Shown piece after piece: positions 51,212-59,502 of a stretch of 64,000 nt of DNA (the first letter of the stretch is position 1; each line of letters begins with the position of its first letter). The stretch comes from an uncultured Bacilli bacterium (GTDB taxonomy: Bacteria > Bacillota_I > Bacilli_A > RF39 > UBA660), in assembly GCA_934102355.1 (NCBI GenBank), contig CAKOSO010000002.1:62001-126000 (forward strand), read 5' to 3'. Under the pieces are notes generated by a model, which saw only the letters and a program-made list of their open reading frames with translations, made no database searches and had not been told where the DNA came from. The translations under genes and the position numbers were made by a program.

Positions 51212-53751
51212 AAAAATTTATATCAAAATATAGAAGAGAAATAATAATGTTTTTAAGTGCATTTTTAATCTATTTTATACTTGGAATTGCATTTTCTTAT
51301 TATTTGGGTTTTTATAAATATTGGAATATTGCATTTGATATGGATAGTCCAAGAGTTTTTGGTGATTTGGCATTCGTTAACTATAATCATTATAGGACTT
51401 CTGTACATCCTTTATTTGTTATATTATTTCAGCCAATCATACTTGTAATGAATTTTGTTGTAAGAAATAAAATTATTTGCGTTTTGTTGCTTCAATGTTT
51501 CATGGCATCTATATCTGTTGTTGCCTTTAGTTCTGTGATTAAAAAGATTGGTATTAAATCAAAATTAAATAATGTTTTAACATTGTTATTTAGCTTGAGT
51601 TTTGGTCAGATAGCATTTGTTTCAAATGTAGAGACATATATTTTTGCACAAACTTTTTTAATACTATTGTGGTTATTTGTTTCTTATAAAATTGATAAGA
51701 AACTAAAGTATTGGGACTATATTATTTTAGTTTTACTGGGGATCGGCAGTTTGGCTGTTACTATAACAAATTTTGTGCAATTTGTTATAGCACTATTTTT
51801 CTTGATTTTCTTAAATAAAAAGGAAGAACATAGATTTTTAAATTGTGTTTTTATTCTTTTTGTTGTTGTTTCTTTATCAATTCTTCTTGCTGATGTTCAG
51901 CAGATAATATGGCCATCTGCTCCAAATTTTTTTGTTAAAAATATTACAGACTTTTTATATGGATCTAGCGAGGAAGCTTTATATATGAATTTTGGAATTT
52001 CAATAAGGAAGATATTAAATGTTGTTAATTCTAGTTTTGGCTATTCATTTAATTTTGGAAAGTATATTTTTCTTGAAAAAGGTGGATATTTATCGTTTGA
52101 TAAATTTATTATTACTGATTTAATTTCTGTTTTATTATTTATTTCATTTTTAGTATACAATTTCTTATTTATTCGTAAAACATGGAAATTTAAATCTGAA
52201 CATAAATTATATTATGCTATTTTATTTGTTTATTTTGTAAATTTTGCATTGCATTTGATTTATGGAAATAATATTGCGTTTTTATATATTTGTCATTACA
52301 ATTTTATAGTTATTCTATTATTTGCTTATATTTTATCTTATTACAAAAAGAATGACATTGTTAATAACAAGGTTTATTATGCTTTAATTATTTTAATAAT
52401 ATTGTCATCATTACGTTCTGTCTTAAGTATGTTTTTGATGTTATTACCAAGATTTAATGCAATTGTAGATTTTAGTATTAAACCTATATTTATTATCTTT
52501 GTTTTAGCTTCATTACTAGTTTTTTTAGTTTTTAAAAAAGTTTTCATTAAGTTATTATTTGTCGTTTGTTTTGGTGCCCTTTCAATAATTAGTTACAAAG
52601 GTCTTAACTATCAAAATTTATGCTATGGTTGTGATGAATATGAGATGTATGAATATTCATTTAAAACATATGTAAAGCAACTTAAAGAAATGAAAAATTC
52701 ATTTTCAGTATTTACATATAGTGATGTAGATGAACCGCTTGGTGTTTTCTTTTTTGGTATGGCAGATAGAAGGAAAATGGTTTATAAAGCTGGAAAACTT
52801 ATGGATGCTAGAACTCAAGAGGTTTTGTTTGAACTAAATTACAGAGATGAATTGATTGTTCCTAATGAGTATACAGTTGTACTTAGAGATGATGATAACA
52901 ATCTTTATAAGATAGTTGAAGATGAAACAGGGGTTTTCTTATATACAAACGGGGATAAAAAATTACTTTCTTCAGGAAACAAAAAGATTAATCTGCCTGA
53001 GTTTGACGGATATGCATATTCTGAAGTATTAAAGGTTCTTCATCAGGAAATATTGTTTAATATTGATGGTGATGTGCCAAAACCTAATATCTTTTGGTAT
53101 AATACAGCATGGTATCGTGATACTATGCTTGCTACAATGGTTTTTGAACAAACTGATAATACTTCTTTGTTAGAAAATTGGGTAATGAGTATTGATAAAA
53201 TTTATGATAATTCTCGTGATGCAAATATAAATGAAGCCGATAATTTAGGAGAACTTTTATATATTATTGGTGCTGTTGGTGTTGATAGAAGTGATTTAAT
53301 TCATGATATTCTGCTTGAAATTGATAGACTTAAGGATTCTGATAAATCTATTGGTGGAATGGTTGATGGATCTATTCAAAAGTATTATCCTACAGTACTT
53401 GCATTGTATGGAGCAGAAAAAAATAATATTGAACTTGACTTAGTGCCACCTAGTGTCGATGATGGTTATGCAAAACTTACTTGGTGGTATAAATCTCCTA
53501 TTTCCACTAACATTGTTCAAAACTCTGAATATTATCCTTATATTAATTGGGGATTCTATCATTACTCTGGATATGGTAAACTTTATGCTTTAGATGAAAT
53601 TTATCCATTAACTTATGAAGGCGGTAATACAGAATGGACCGGAAAAGTTGATAATGAATGCTTTATATCTGAATATTATTGTAGTAGAAACTTGTTCCTT
53701 TCACATATATGGTCTGCATCAGAGATATTCTTATTTTTAATTAATTATTAA
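51208..53751 (+). CDS. GT-C membrane glycosyltransferase with large C-terminal domain
   Basis: An 847-residue protein. About 11 hydrophobic segments fill residues 10-470. The first outer loop has acidic residues in FDMDSPRVFGDLAFVNYNHY, as in GT39/PMT-like enzymes that use polyprenyl-phosphate sugars. Residues ~480-847 are soluble and probably outside. The segment NIFWYNTAWYRDTMLATMVF recalls the Trp-x-Arg-Asp-Thr motif of six-hairpin (alpha/alpha)6 glycosidase folds. It overlaps the HAD-GtrA gene by four bases. It may transfer the flipped pentose to the exported glycan; that role is inference. Confidence 0.7.
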   Translation: MKKFISKYRREIIMFLSAFLIYFILGIAFSYYLGFYKYWNIAFDMDSPRVFGDLAFVNYNHYRTSVHPLFVILFQPIILVMNFVVRNKIICVLLLQCFMASISVVAFSSVIKKIGIKSKLNNVLTLLFSLSFGQIAFVSNVETYIFAQTFLILLWLFVSYKIDKKLKYWDYIILVLLGIGSLAVTITNFVQFVIALFFLIFLNKKEEHRFLNCVFILFVVVSLSILLADVQQIIWPSAPNFFVKNITDFLYGSSEEALYMNFGISIRKILNVVNSSFGYSFNFGKYIFLEKGGYLSFDKFIITDLISVLLFISFLVYNFLFIRKTWKFKSEHKLYYAILFVYFVNFALHLIYGNNIAFLYICHYNFIVILLFAYILSYYKKNDIVNNKVYYALIILIILSSLRSVLSMFLMLLPRFNAIVDFSIKPIFIIFVLASLLVFLVFKKVFIKLLFVVCFGALSIISYKGLNYQNLCYGCDEYEMYEYSFKTYVKQLKEMKNSFSVFTYSDVDEPLGVFFFGMADRRKMVYKAGKLMDARTQEVLFELNYRDELIVPNEYTVVLRDDDNNLYKIVEDETGVFLYTNGDKKLLSSGNKKINLPEFDGYAYSEVLKVLHQEILFNIDGDVPKPNIFWYNTAWYRDTMLATMVFEQTDNTSLLENWVMSIDKIYDNSRDANINEADNLGELLYIIGAVGVDRSDLIHDILLEIDRLKDSDKSIGGMVDGSIQKYYPTVLALYGAEKNNIELDLVPPSVDDGYAKLTWWYKSPISTNIVQNSEYYPYINWGFYHYSGYGKLYALDEIYPLTYEGGNTEWTGKVDNECFISEYYCSRNLFLSHIWSASEIFLFLINY

Positions 53752-53775
53752 ATACGCTTAAGGGCGTATTTTTTG
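53750..53775 (+). terminator. Terminator at the end of the glycan island
   Basis: An 8-bp stem (AAATACGC with GCGTATTT), a TTAAGG loop and a T-run; it overlaps the stop. Confidence 0.92.
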
Positions 53776-53794
53776 TGATATGTTGCAAAATATC

Positions 53795-53823
53795 TTGTTA
53801 TTAATTATTTTTTAAAATATAAT
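53795..53823 (+). promoter_or_regulatory. Promoter of the anchored unknown gene
   Basis: TTGTTA (53795-53800), 17 bases and TATAAT (53818-53823), 32 bases before the ATG. Confidence 0.6.
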
Positions 53824-53855
53824 AAAAGTGTAATAAATAGAAGAAAGGTGATAAT

Positions 53856-54935
53856 ATGAAAAAGATTGATTTTAGTAGTAATAAGGTTCGTTTGATATTG
53901 GGTCTTTTAATTTTAGCTGTTGTGATTATTTTGATTATTTTTGTATTTGGCAAAAACACTTCCAAAGTTAAAATTGTTCCAAATGAAGTTTCAAATATTG
54001 AGTTAGAAGATTATAGTAGTGATGTATTTGTTATGAAGAAACCAAAAGGATGGCAAGTTGAATCTGCTGGATCTGGTATTTATTATGCGATTAAGGTATA
54101 TGATCCGAATGATACAAATAATGGTATATTTTTAATGCTAAAGATGCAACCATTATTAAAGAGTTCTGCTGCTAAGAATTTTTGGAATGATTATTATAAG
54201 TTAGCTGGTGAGCAGTATCGTTTATTTGCTAATGCAGTTGTTTTAGATAATCCTACAACTGAAGGATTTTATCAAAAATTTAATGAAATTGGTCAATATA
54301 TGAATAGTGTTGAACCTACGTTATCTAATTTTAAATTCCCTACATATAGTAATTTTGCAAAGCAAGATGAACAAGAAGGAAACGCTTCTATGAAAAATGT
54401 GGCACTTGATAGTAAGGTTTTAAGAGCTACATTTACTGGTGATAATGCTAAAAAAGGTGAAGGAATGTTTATGGCATCTATAGTTAACTTTGGTAATCAA
54501 TATCAAAATGGAGTGGATTTCCTATATTATATGGTTTATGACATAATGGCAATTACTGCAGATGAAAATAAATTTATAGATTATAAAGACATTTTACTCC
54601 AATCAATTAATTCTATAGAATTTAATGATTCTTATGTTAAGAAGACAATTGATGATGGAAATGCTCAAACTAAACAAGCTCTTGAATTAAGTGCTTCTAT
54701 ACAAAGAGCATTTGATTCTTATATGAGCGCTTGGGAAAATAGAAGTAAGACTTATGATATAATGAGTCAAAAGCAAAGTGATGCAATACTAGGTTATGAA
54801 AGAGTATACGATACTGATACTGGTGAAATCTATAAGGCATATAATGGATTTACTGATGATTATGATGGGAATAAGTATCAATCTATTACTGATGAAATGT
54901 ATGCTGAAAAGACATCTGGATATATTGAAAAATAA
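53856..54935 (+). CDS. Membrane-anchored extracytoplasmic protein, unknown
   Basis: A 359-residue protein. After MKKIDFSSNKVR a hydrophobic segment (about 13-31) anchors it in the membrane. The rest is polar and probably extracytoplasmic. The first part (VFVMKKPKGWQVESAGSG and following strands) could be a beta-sandwich of PsbP/DUF1795 type, but the match is weak. The last 90 residues are helical and Tyr/Asp-rich. It has no Cys, and no lipobox is seen. AAAGGTGAT precedes ATG 53856. It is monocistronic between the island and prfB; whether it belongs to the island is open. Confidence 0.6.
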   Translation: MKKIDFSSNKVRLILGLLILAVVIILIIFVFGKNTSKVKIVPNEVSNIELEDYSSDVFVMKKPKGWQVESAGSGIYYAIKVYDPNDTNNGIFLMLKMQPLLKSSAAKNFWNDYYKLAGEQYRLFANAVVLDNPTTEGFYQKFNEIGQYMNSVEPTLSNFKFPTYSNFAKQDEQEGNASMKNVALDSKVLRATFTGDNAKKGEGMFMASIVNFGNQYQNGVDFLYYMVYDIMAITADENKFIDYKDILLQSINSIEFNDSYVKKTIDDGNAQTKQALELSASIQRAFDSYMSAWENRSKTYDIMSQKQSDAILGYERVYDTDTGEIYKAYNGFTDDYDGNKYQSITDEMYAEKTSGYIEK

Positions 54936-54938
54936 ATT

Positions 54939-54967
54939 TGAAACTAGTTATCTAGTTTCTTTTTTTA
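54939..54967 (+). terminator. Terminator of the anchored unknown gene
   Basis: An 8-bp stem (GAAACTAG with CTAGTTTC), a TTAT loop and a T-run. Confidence 0.92.
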
Positions 54968-54974
54968 TAAAAAC

Positions 54975-55006
54975 AACTTTTAAAAGTTATAAAATTAATT
55001 TATAAT
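54975..55006 (+). promoter_or_regulatory. Candidate prfB promoter with palindrome
   Basis: A perfect 14-base palindrome AACTTTTAAAAGTT (54975-54988) and a TATAAT (55001-55006) lie before prfB. No good -35 is present. The palindrome overlaps the place where one would be. Confidence 0.4.
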
Positions 55007-55021
55007 GGGATTGGTGATACT

Positions 55022-56123
55022 ATGGAAATTATTGAAATGAAGAAATGTCTTGATGATTATTCAAAAAAAGTAAATGATTTGTGGAGGTTACTTTGACACA
55101 GATAAAAAATTATTAGAAATTGAAGATTTGGAAAAAATTTCAAATTCATCTGATTTTTGGAATGATATTAGTAACGCTAATAAAGTGATGGAACAACTTA
55201 GCAATTTAAAGAAATCTGTTTATGATGTTAAAAATCTTAAAAAGAGTGTTAATGATGATATATCTTTATGTATGTTGCTTGAAGAAGATTATGACTCTGA
55301 CTTGTTTTTACAATTAAATGATGATATTCTAAACTTATCTAAGGTAATAGATGATTTAGAGTTAAAAGTATTATTATCTAAAGAATATGATCACTGTGAT
55401 TGTATACTAGAAGTTCATAGCGGAGCAGGCGGAACTGAAGCTTGTGATTGGGCTTCAATGCTTTTTAGAATGTATAATAGGTGGGCAGCTAGTAAAAACT
55501 ATAAAGTAGAAGTTATAGATTATCAAGAAGGTGATGAAGTTGGTATAAAAAGAGCTTCAATCTTAATTAAAGGTGATTTGGCTTATGGATACTTAAAATG
55601 TGAAAAAGGTGTTCATCGTTTAGTAAGACTTTCTCCTTTTGATGCTAATAATAAAAGGCATACTTCTTTTGCTTCTGTTTTAGTTACCCCTATTTTTAAT
55701 AATACAGTTGATATTGATATTAAACCTACTGATTTAAAGATTGATGTATATAGATCAACTGGTGCTGGAGGACAAGGTGTTAATACTACTGATAGTGCTG
55801 TTAGAATTACATATTTGCCACTTAAAATTGTAGTGACTTGCCAAAATGAAAGAAGTCAATTAAAGAATAAAGAAAAGGCTTTAGAAATTTTAAAGAATAA
55901 ACTTAAACTTATTGAGATTGAAAAGCAAGAACAGGAATTAAAAAGTATTCAAGGAGAGTCTTTAAATATAGAGTTCGGTTCCCAAATTAGAAGTTATGTT
56001 ATGCATCCTTATTCTATGGTTAAAGATCATAGAACTAATGTTGAGACTAGTGATGTAAATGGAGTTTTAGATGGTGATATTGATATGTTTATAGAGGCAT
56101 ATTTAAGGAGGAAAAATGGGTAA
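55022..56123 (+). CDS. prfB: Peptide chain release factor 2, programmed +1 frameshift
   Basis: RF2 ends translation at UGA and UAA. The gene is read in two parts, 55022-55093 and 55095-56123. The first frame gives 24 residues (MEIIEMKKCLDDYSKKVNDL, then WRLL) and meets an in-frame TGA at 55094. GGAGG, three bases, CTT and TGAC form the known autoregulatory frameshift site. Reading on in +1 gives RLLDTDKKLLEIEDLEK and a 366-residue protein, the usual size. The SPF recognition motif (VRLSPFDANN) and GAGGQGVNTT with GGQ are present. A simple ORF caller would start it wrongly near 55074. It overlaps the next gene by eight bases. Confidence 0.96.
55083..55097 (+). promoter_or_regulatory. prfB +1 recoding site
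   Basis: An internal Shine-Dalgarno-like GGAGG (55083-55087), a three-base gap, the slippery CTT (55091-55093) and UGA followed by C. It has the same layout and spacing as the Escherichia coli site. Confidence 0.95.
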
Positions 56124-56973
56124 TATTTTAAAAGTTGTTTATAAAAAACATAAAATTAAAAGATATTTTCAATTGTTTGTAGGTTTATTACTTATGGCTT
56201 TTGCATTTAATTTGTTTATTTTACCAAACGATTTAGTTTTTGGTGGTGTTAGTGGTATAGGAATAATTGTTACTCATTATGTTAATATTGACTTTTCGTT
56301 ATTTGTTCTTATTGTTTCTGTATTTTTATTGATACTTAGTTATATATTTTTGGGAAAAGAAGTATCAAGAAACTCAGTATTGGGTTCAATTCTTTTTCCG
56401 ATATTTTTAAAATTAACTGCACTTGTTACTAACTATATCAATCTTGATATGAGTGATCAATTACTATTTGCTTTAGTTGGTGGTGCTGTTTATGGATTTG
56501 GTGCTGGTCTTGTTTTTAAGGCAGGTTTTACTACTGGTGGTACAGATATTTTAAATCAAATCTTATCTAAATATGCTAAAATATCTATGGGAAATTCCAT
56601 GCTTATTATTGATGGTTTAATTGTTATATCAGGTGCATTTGTATTTGGCTTCTTGAAATTTATGTATGCAATTATTATTCTTTATATTATTAGTATTTTG
56701 ACTGATAAGGTTTTAATTGGAATATCGGAATCTAAAGCTTTTTATATAATAACAAGTAAGAAAGAAGAAGTCTGTGATTTTGTAATTAATGAACTTAATC
56801 ATAGTATTACTACAATGGATGCTAAGGGTGGTTTTAGTAATAAAAAGAATCCAGTTTTATTTACTGTTATTCCTACTAAAGAATATTTTAAGTTTAAACA
56901 AGGAATAAAGATGATAGATAAAGATGCTTTCTTTACTGTAATTGATGCTTATGAAGTTATGGGTGGAGAATAG
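56116..56973 (+). CDS. YitT-family membrane protein 1
   Basis: A 285-residue YitT/YvjA-type protein. Five or six membrane segments fill residues 15-200, including LPNDLVFGGVSGIGIIVTHY and AGFTTGGTDILNQIL, both typical. A C-terminal DUF2179 domain (from KAFYIITSKKEEVCDFVINE to FTVIDAYEVMGGE) is likely a cytoplasmic ligand-binding module. Function in the family is largely unknown. It overlaps prfB by eight bases. In Bacillus a YitT-family gene (yvjA) also lies near secA-prfB-ftsEX. Confidence 0.88.
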   Translation: MGNILKVVYKKHKIKRYFQLFVGLLLMAFAFNLFILPNDLVFGGVSGIGIIVTHYVNIDFSLFVLIVSVFLLILSYIFLGKEVSRNSVLGSILFPIFLKLTALVTNYINLDMSDQLLFALVGGAVYGFGAGLVFKAGFTTGGTDILNQILSKYAKISMGNSMLIIDGLIVISGAFVFGFLKFMYAIIILYIISILTDKVLIGISESKAFYIITSKKEEVCDFVINELNHSITTMDAKGGFSNKKNPVLFTVIPTKEYFKFKQGIKMIDKDAFFTVIDAYEVMGGE

Positions 56974-56975
56974 GT

Positions 56976-57842
56976 ATGAAAAAAACAGAGATAATAGATA
57001 TGAATGCTTTTTTTAAATACTTATATTTAACTTTAGCTCTTGCTATAGCAGCATTATCTTATAACTTATTTATGCGTTCATTTGGGATAGTAACTGGTGG
57101 TGCTGGTGGATTTGGTATGGTTTTAGAACATATCACTGGTATTGATTCTTCGTTTATAGTATTTATTTTATGTGCTATATGTGCTATTTTTGGGTTTATA
57201 TTTTTAGGATTTGAGGATTCAATTGCTGCTTTATATATTGCTATTGTTTTTCCTTTATTTATAAAAATGTTTGACTTTTTTGTCTCATATTTTAGTTTTT
57301 CGCGTGAAAACTTACTTTTAGCTGTTATTTTTGGTGGTATATTAAATGGAATTTCTAATGGTATGCTTTATCAGACGGGCCTTAATACTGGTGGATTTGG
57401 CGTTATTAGTAAAATTATATATAAATATAGTCATAGATCAGTAACTAGTGTTAATTTTATGATTAATTCTATTATTGTAATAGTTGGAGGATTTGTGTTT
57501 GGATTTACAAATGCAATTTATGCAGTAATTATGAATTATATAATTACTTATGTTAGTGAAAAAATATTTATAGGAATAAGCAAGAGTAAAGCTTTTTATA
57601 TTATAAGTTCTAAAGATGATCAAATTTTTGATTTTATTGTTAATGAAATGAAACATGATGTAACAATATTTAATGTAGTTGGTGAATACATGGGAGATAA
57701 AAGAAAAATGATTATGAGCGTTATTCCTACACGAGAATATTTCATGCTTAAGAGTGCTATAAAAGAGATAGATGATGATGCTTTTGTATTTGTTGCTGAT
57801 AGTTATGAAGTTTTAAAAGAGGATGTGCTAATTAATAGCTAG
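56976..57842 (+). CDS. YitT-family membrane protein 2
   Basis: A 288-residue paralogue of the previous gene product, with the same plan: membrane part (MRSFGIVTGGAGGFGMVLEH, QTGLNTGGFGVISKII) and C-terminal DUF2179 domain (KAFYIISSKDDQIFDFIVNE). It starts two bases after the first one stops. A tandem duplication or a heteromeric pair is likely. The stop lies within the following terminator hairpin. Confidence 0.88.
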   Translation: MKKTEIIDMNAFFKYLYLTLALAIAALSYNLFMRSFGIVTGGAGGFGMVLEHITGIDSSFIVFILCAICAIFGFIFLGFEDSIAALYIAIVFPLFIKMFDFFVSYFSFSRENLLLAVIFGGILNGISNGMLYQTGLNTGGFGVISKIIYKYSHRSVTSVNFMINSIIVIVGGFVFGFTNAIYAVIMNYIITYVSEKIFIGISKSKAFYIISSKDDQIFDFIVNEMKHDVTIFNVVGEYMGDKRKMIMSVIPTREYFMLKSAIKEIDDDAFVFVADSYEVLKEDVLINS

Positions 57843-57852
57843 TCCTTTTTTT
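57815..57852 (+). terminator. Terminator of the prfB-YitT operon
   Basis: An inner stem GCTA/TAGC and an outer AGGA/TCCT extended by A-T pairs, then a T-run. The internal loop makes it weaker than others here. Confidence 0.65.
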
Positions 57853-57886
57853 GTTTTTTTATTTTTGTATACTTTTGTCGAATTTA

Positions 57887-57895
57887 TGATATAAT
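57887..57895 (+). promoter_or_regulatory. Extended -10 promoter of the ftsEX operon
   Basis: TGA-TATAAT (TATAAT at 57890-57895). TTGTAT 19 bases upstream is a poor -35. Confidence 0.5.
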
Positions 57896-57920
57896 GTCAT
57901 TATAAAGAGAGGTTTTCATT

Positions 57921-58619
57921 GTGGATATTATTAAGATGACAAATGTTAAAAAAACATATTCTAATGGCGTTACTGCTATATATGATTTAGACTTAGATAT
58001 TAAAAAAGGAGAATTTGTTTTTATAATTGGTGGTTCTGGTAGTGGTAAATCAACACTTATAAAAATGCTTTATAGAGAAGAAAAACCTACAAATGGTGAA
58101 ATTACTTTAGGTGGTGTTAATGTTTGTAAACTAAGAAATTACAATGTTTATAAATTAAGAAGAAAAATAGGGGTTGTTTTTCAAGACTATAAACTTTTAC
58201 CAAAACTTACTGTTTATGAAAATGTTGCTTTCGCATTAGAAGTTACTGGTGTTGAATCAAAAAAAATTAGAAAAAGAGTTATTGATGTATTGGAACAAGT
58301 TGGTCTTAAAGATAAGGTTAAAACATATCCTGATAAATTATCTGGTGGAGAGCAACAAAGGGTTGCTATAGCTCGTGCAATTGTTAATAAACCAAAAATT
58401 CTTATTTGTGACGAACCTACTGGTAATTTGGATCCTGTTATAAGTATGGAAATTATGGATATATTAAGTAAAATTAATAAGGAAAATGGTACTACTATAC
58501 TTATGGTTACTCATGATACTGATATTGTTAATAAGATGAAGAAACGTGTAATTGTATTGAAAGATGGAAGATTAGTAGGTGATTATAAGGAGGGAACATA
58601 TAAAAATGAAAGCATTTAG
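57921..58619 (+). CDS. ftsE: Cell division ABC ATPase FtsE
   Basis: FtsE is the ATPase of the FtsEX complex, which transmits ATP hydrolysis to murein hydrolases outside. The 232 residues have Walker A GGSGSGKSTLIK, the Q-loop VVFQDYKLLP, signature LSGGEQQRVAIARAI and Walker B ILICDEPTGNLDP. The start is GTG 57921, eight bases after GAGAGG. It overlaps ftsX by 14 bases. Confidence 0.96.
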   Translation: MDIIKMTNVKKTYSNGVTAIYDLDLDIKKGEFVFIIGGSGSGKSTLIKMLYREEKPTNGEITLGGVNVCKLRNYNVYKLRRKIGVVFQDYKLLPKLTVYENVAFALEVTGVESKKIRKRVIDVLEQVGLKDKVKTYPDKLSGGEQQRVAIARAIVNKPKILICDEPTGNLDPVISMEIMDILSKINKENGTTILMVTHDTDIVNKMKKRVIVLKDGRLVGDYKEGTYKNESI

Positions 58620-59502
58620 AACGTTATTTAGAAGTTTTAGGGATGCATTTAAAAGTGTTGTTAGAAACTTTAGTTTATCACTTGCTTCTATTTCTTGTAT
58701 AACTATTACCTTAATTATTATTGCTTGTGCACTTGTTCTATCTCAAAATGTTCAAAACTTTACTACTGAAATTGAAAGAGATGTTACAATTGTTGTTTTC
58801 TTAGATAGTAATGTTACAGATGAGGAACGAGAAAATTTTGAAGTTTCAATAAAAAAACTTTCAAATGTTGACTCATATACATTCCAAAGTAAAGCTGATG
58901 TTAAACATGAAATGGAAAAAGATAGTGAATTATCTTCAGTATTAAAAGAGTGGAGTGATAAGGATAACCCTCTTAAAGATACTTATAAAGTAAAAGTTAT
59001 TGAAGTAGATGATATTGGAAAAACTGCTAAACAAATTGAAAAATTAGATGGTGTTAACAGTGTTCAATATGGGGAGGGGTTAGTTGAACAATTAGTTGGT
59101 GCTTTTGATGCGATAAAGAAAATTACATTTGTTGCTGCAATTGCACTTGTTGTTGTAACGGTTTTCTTAATTATCAATACAATTAAGCTTACTATTTTCT
59201 CAAGAAAACGTGAGATTTCTATTATGAGACTTGTAGGAGCTTCTAATCATAGAATTAAACTTCCTTTTGTAATTGAAGGTATTATATTAGGTATTATTGG
59301 TTCTATTATACCAGTTCTTATTACTATATATGGATATACAACTTTATATACTAAACTTAATGGATATGTTTTCTCTAAAGTTATTAAACTTGTTGCTCCA
59401 ATGCCATTTAGTTTATATGTTTCATTAATTATTTTATTGATTGGTATGTTTGTTGGTATGATAGGTAGTGCTAGAGCTGTAAGGAGGTATATAAAAGTAT
59501 AA
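58606..59502 (+). CDS. ftsX: Cell division membrane protein FtsX
   Basis: A 298-residue FtsX with TM1 (about 25-45), a large extracytoplasmic loop (residues ~50-170, DVTIVVFLDSNVTDEERENF) that binds the hydrolase, and three C-terminal segments (about 178-198, 225-250 and 268-290). ISIMRLVGASNHRIKLPFVI is the family hallmark. The start is ATG 58606 after AAGGAGGG; the longer frame from 58579 has no ribosome site. Its stop overlaps the start of the M23 hydrolase by one base (TAATG). Confidence 0.95.
   Translation: MKAFRTLFRSFRDAFKSVVRNFSLSLASISCITITLIIIACALVLSQNVQNFTTEIERDVTIVVFLDSNVTDEERENFEVSIKKLSNVDSYTFQSKADVKHEMEKDSELSSVLKEWSDKDNPLKDTYKVKVIEVDDIGKTAKQIEKLDGVNSVQYGEGLVEQLVGAFDAIKKITFVAAIALVVVTVFLIINTIKLTIFSRKREISIMRLVGASNHRIKLPFVIEGIILGIIGSIIPVLITIYGYTTLYTKLNGYVFSKVIKLVAPMPFSLYVSLIILLIGMFVGMIGSARAVRRYIKV

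Noticed and set aside
30659..55021. The island as a prophage or an intact integrative element
   Set aside because: No integrase, transposase, replication, conjugation or virion gene is present. Only passive scars are seen.
55074..55094. prfB start inside the first frame at 55074
   Set aside because: The frame from 55074 begins inside the recoding site and would lack the RF2 N-terminus; the frameshift reading gives the family's full length.
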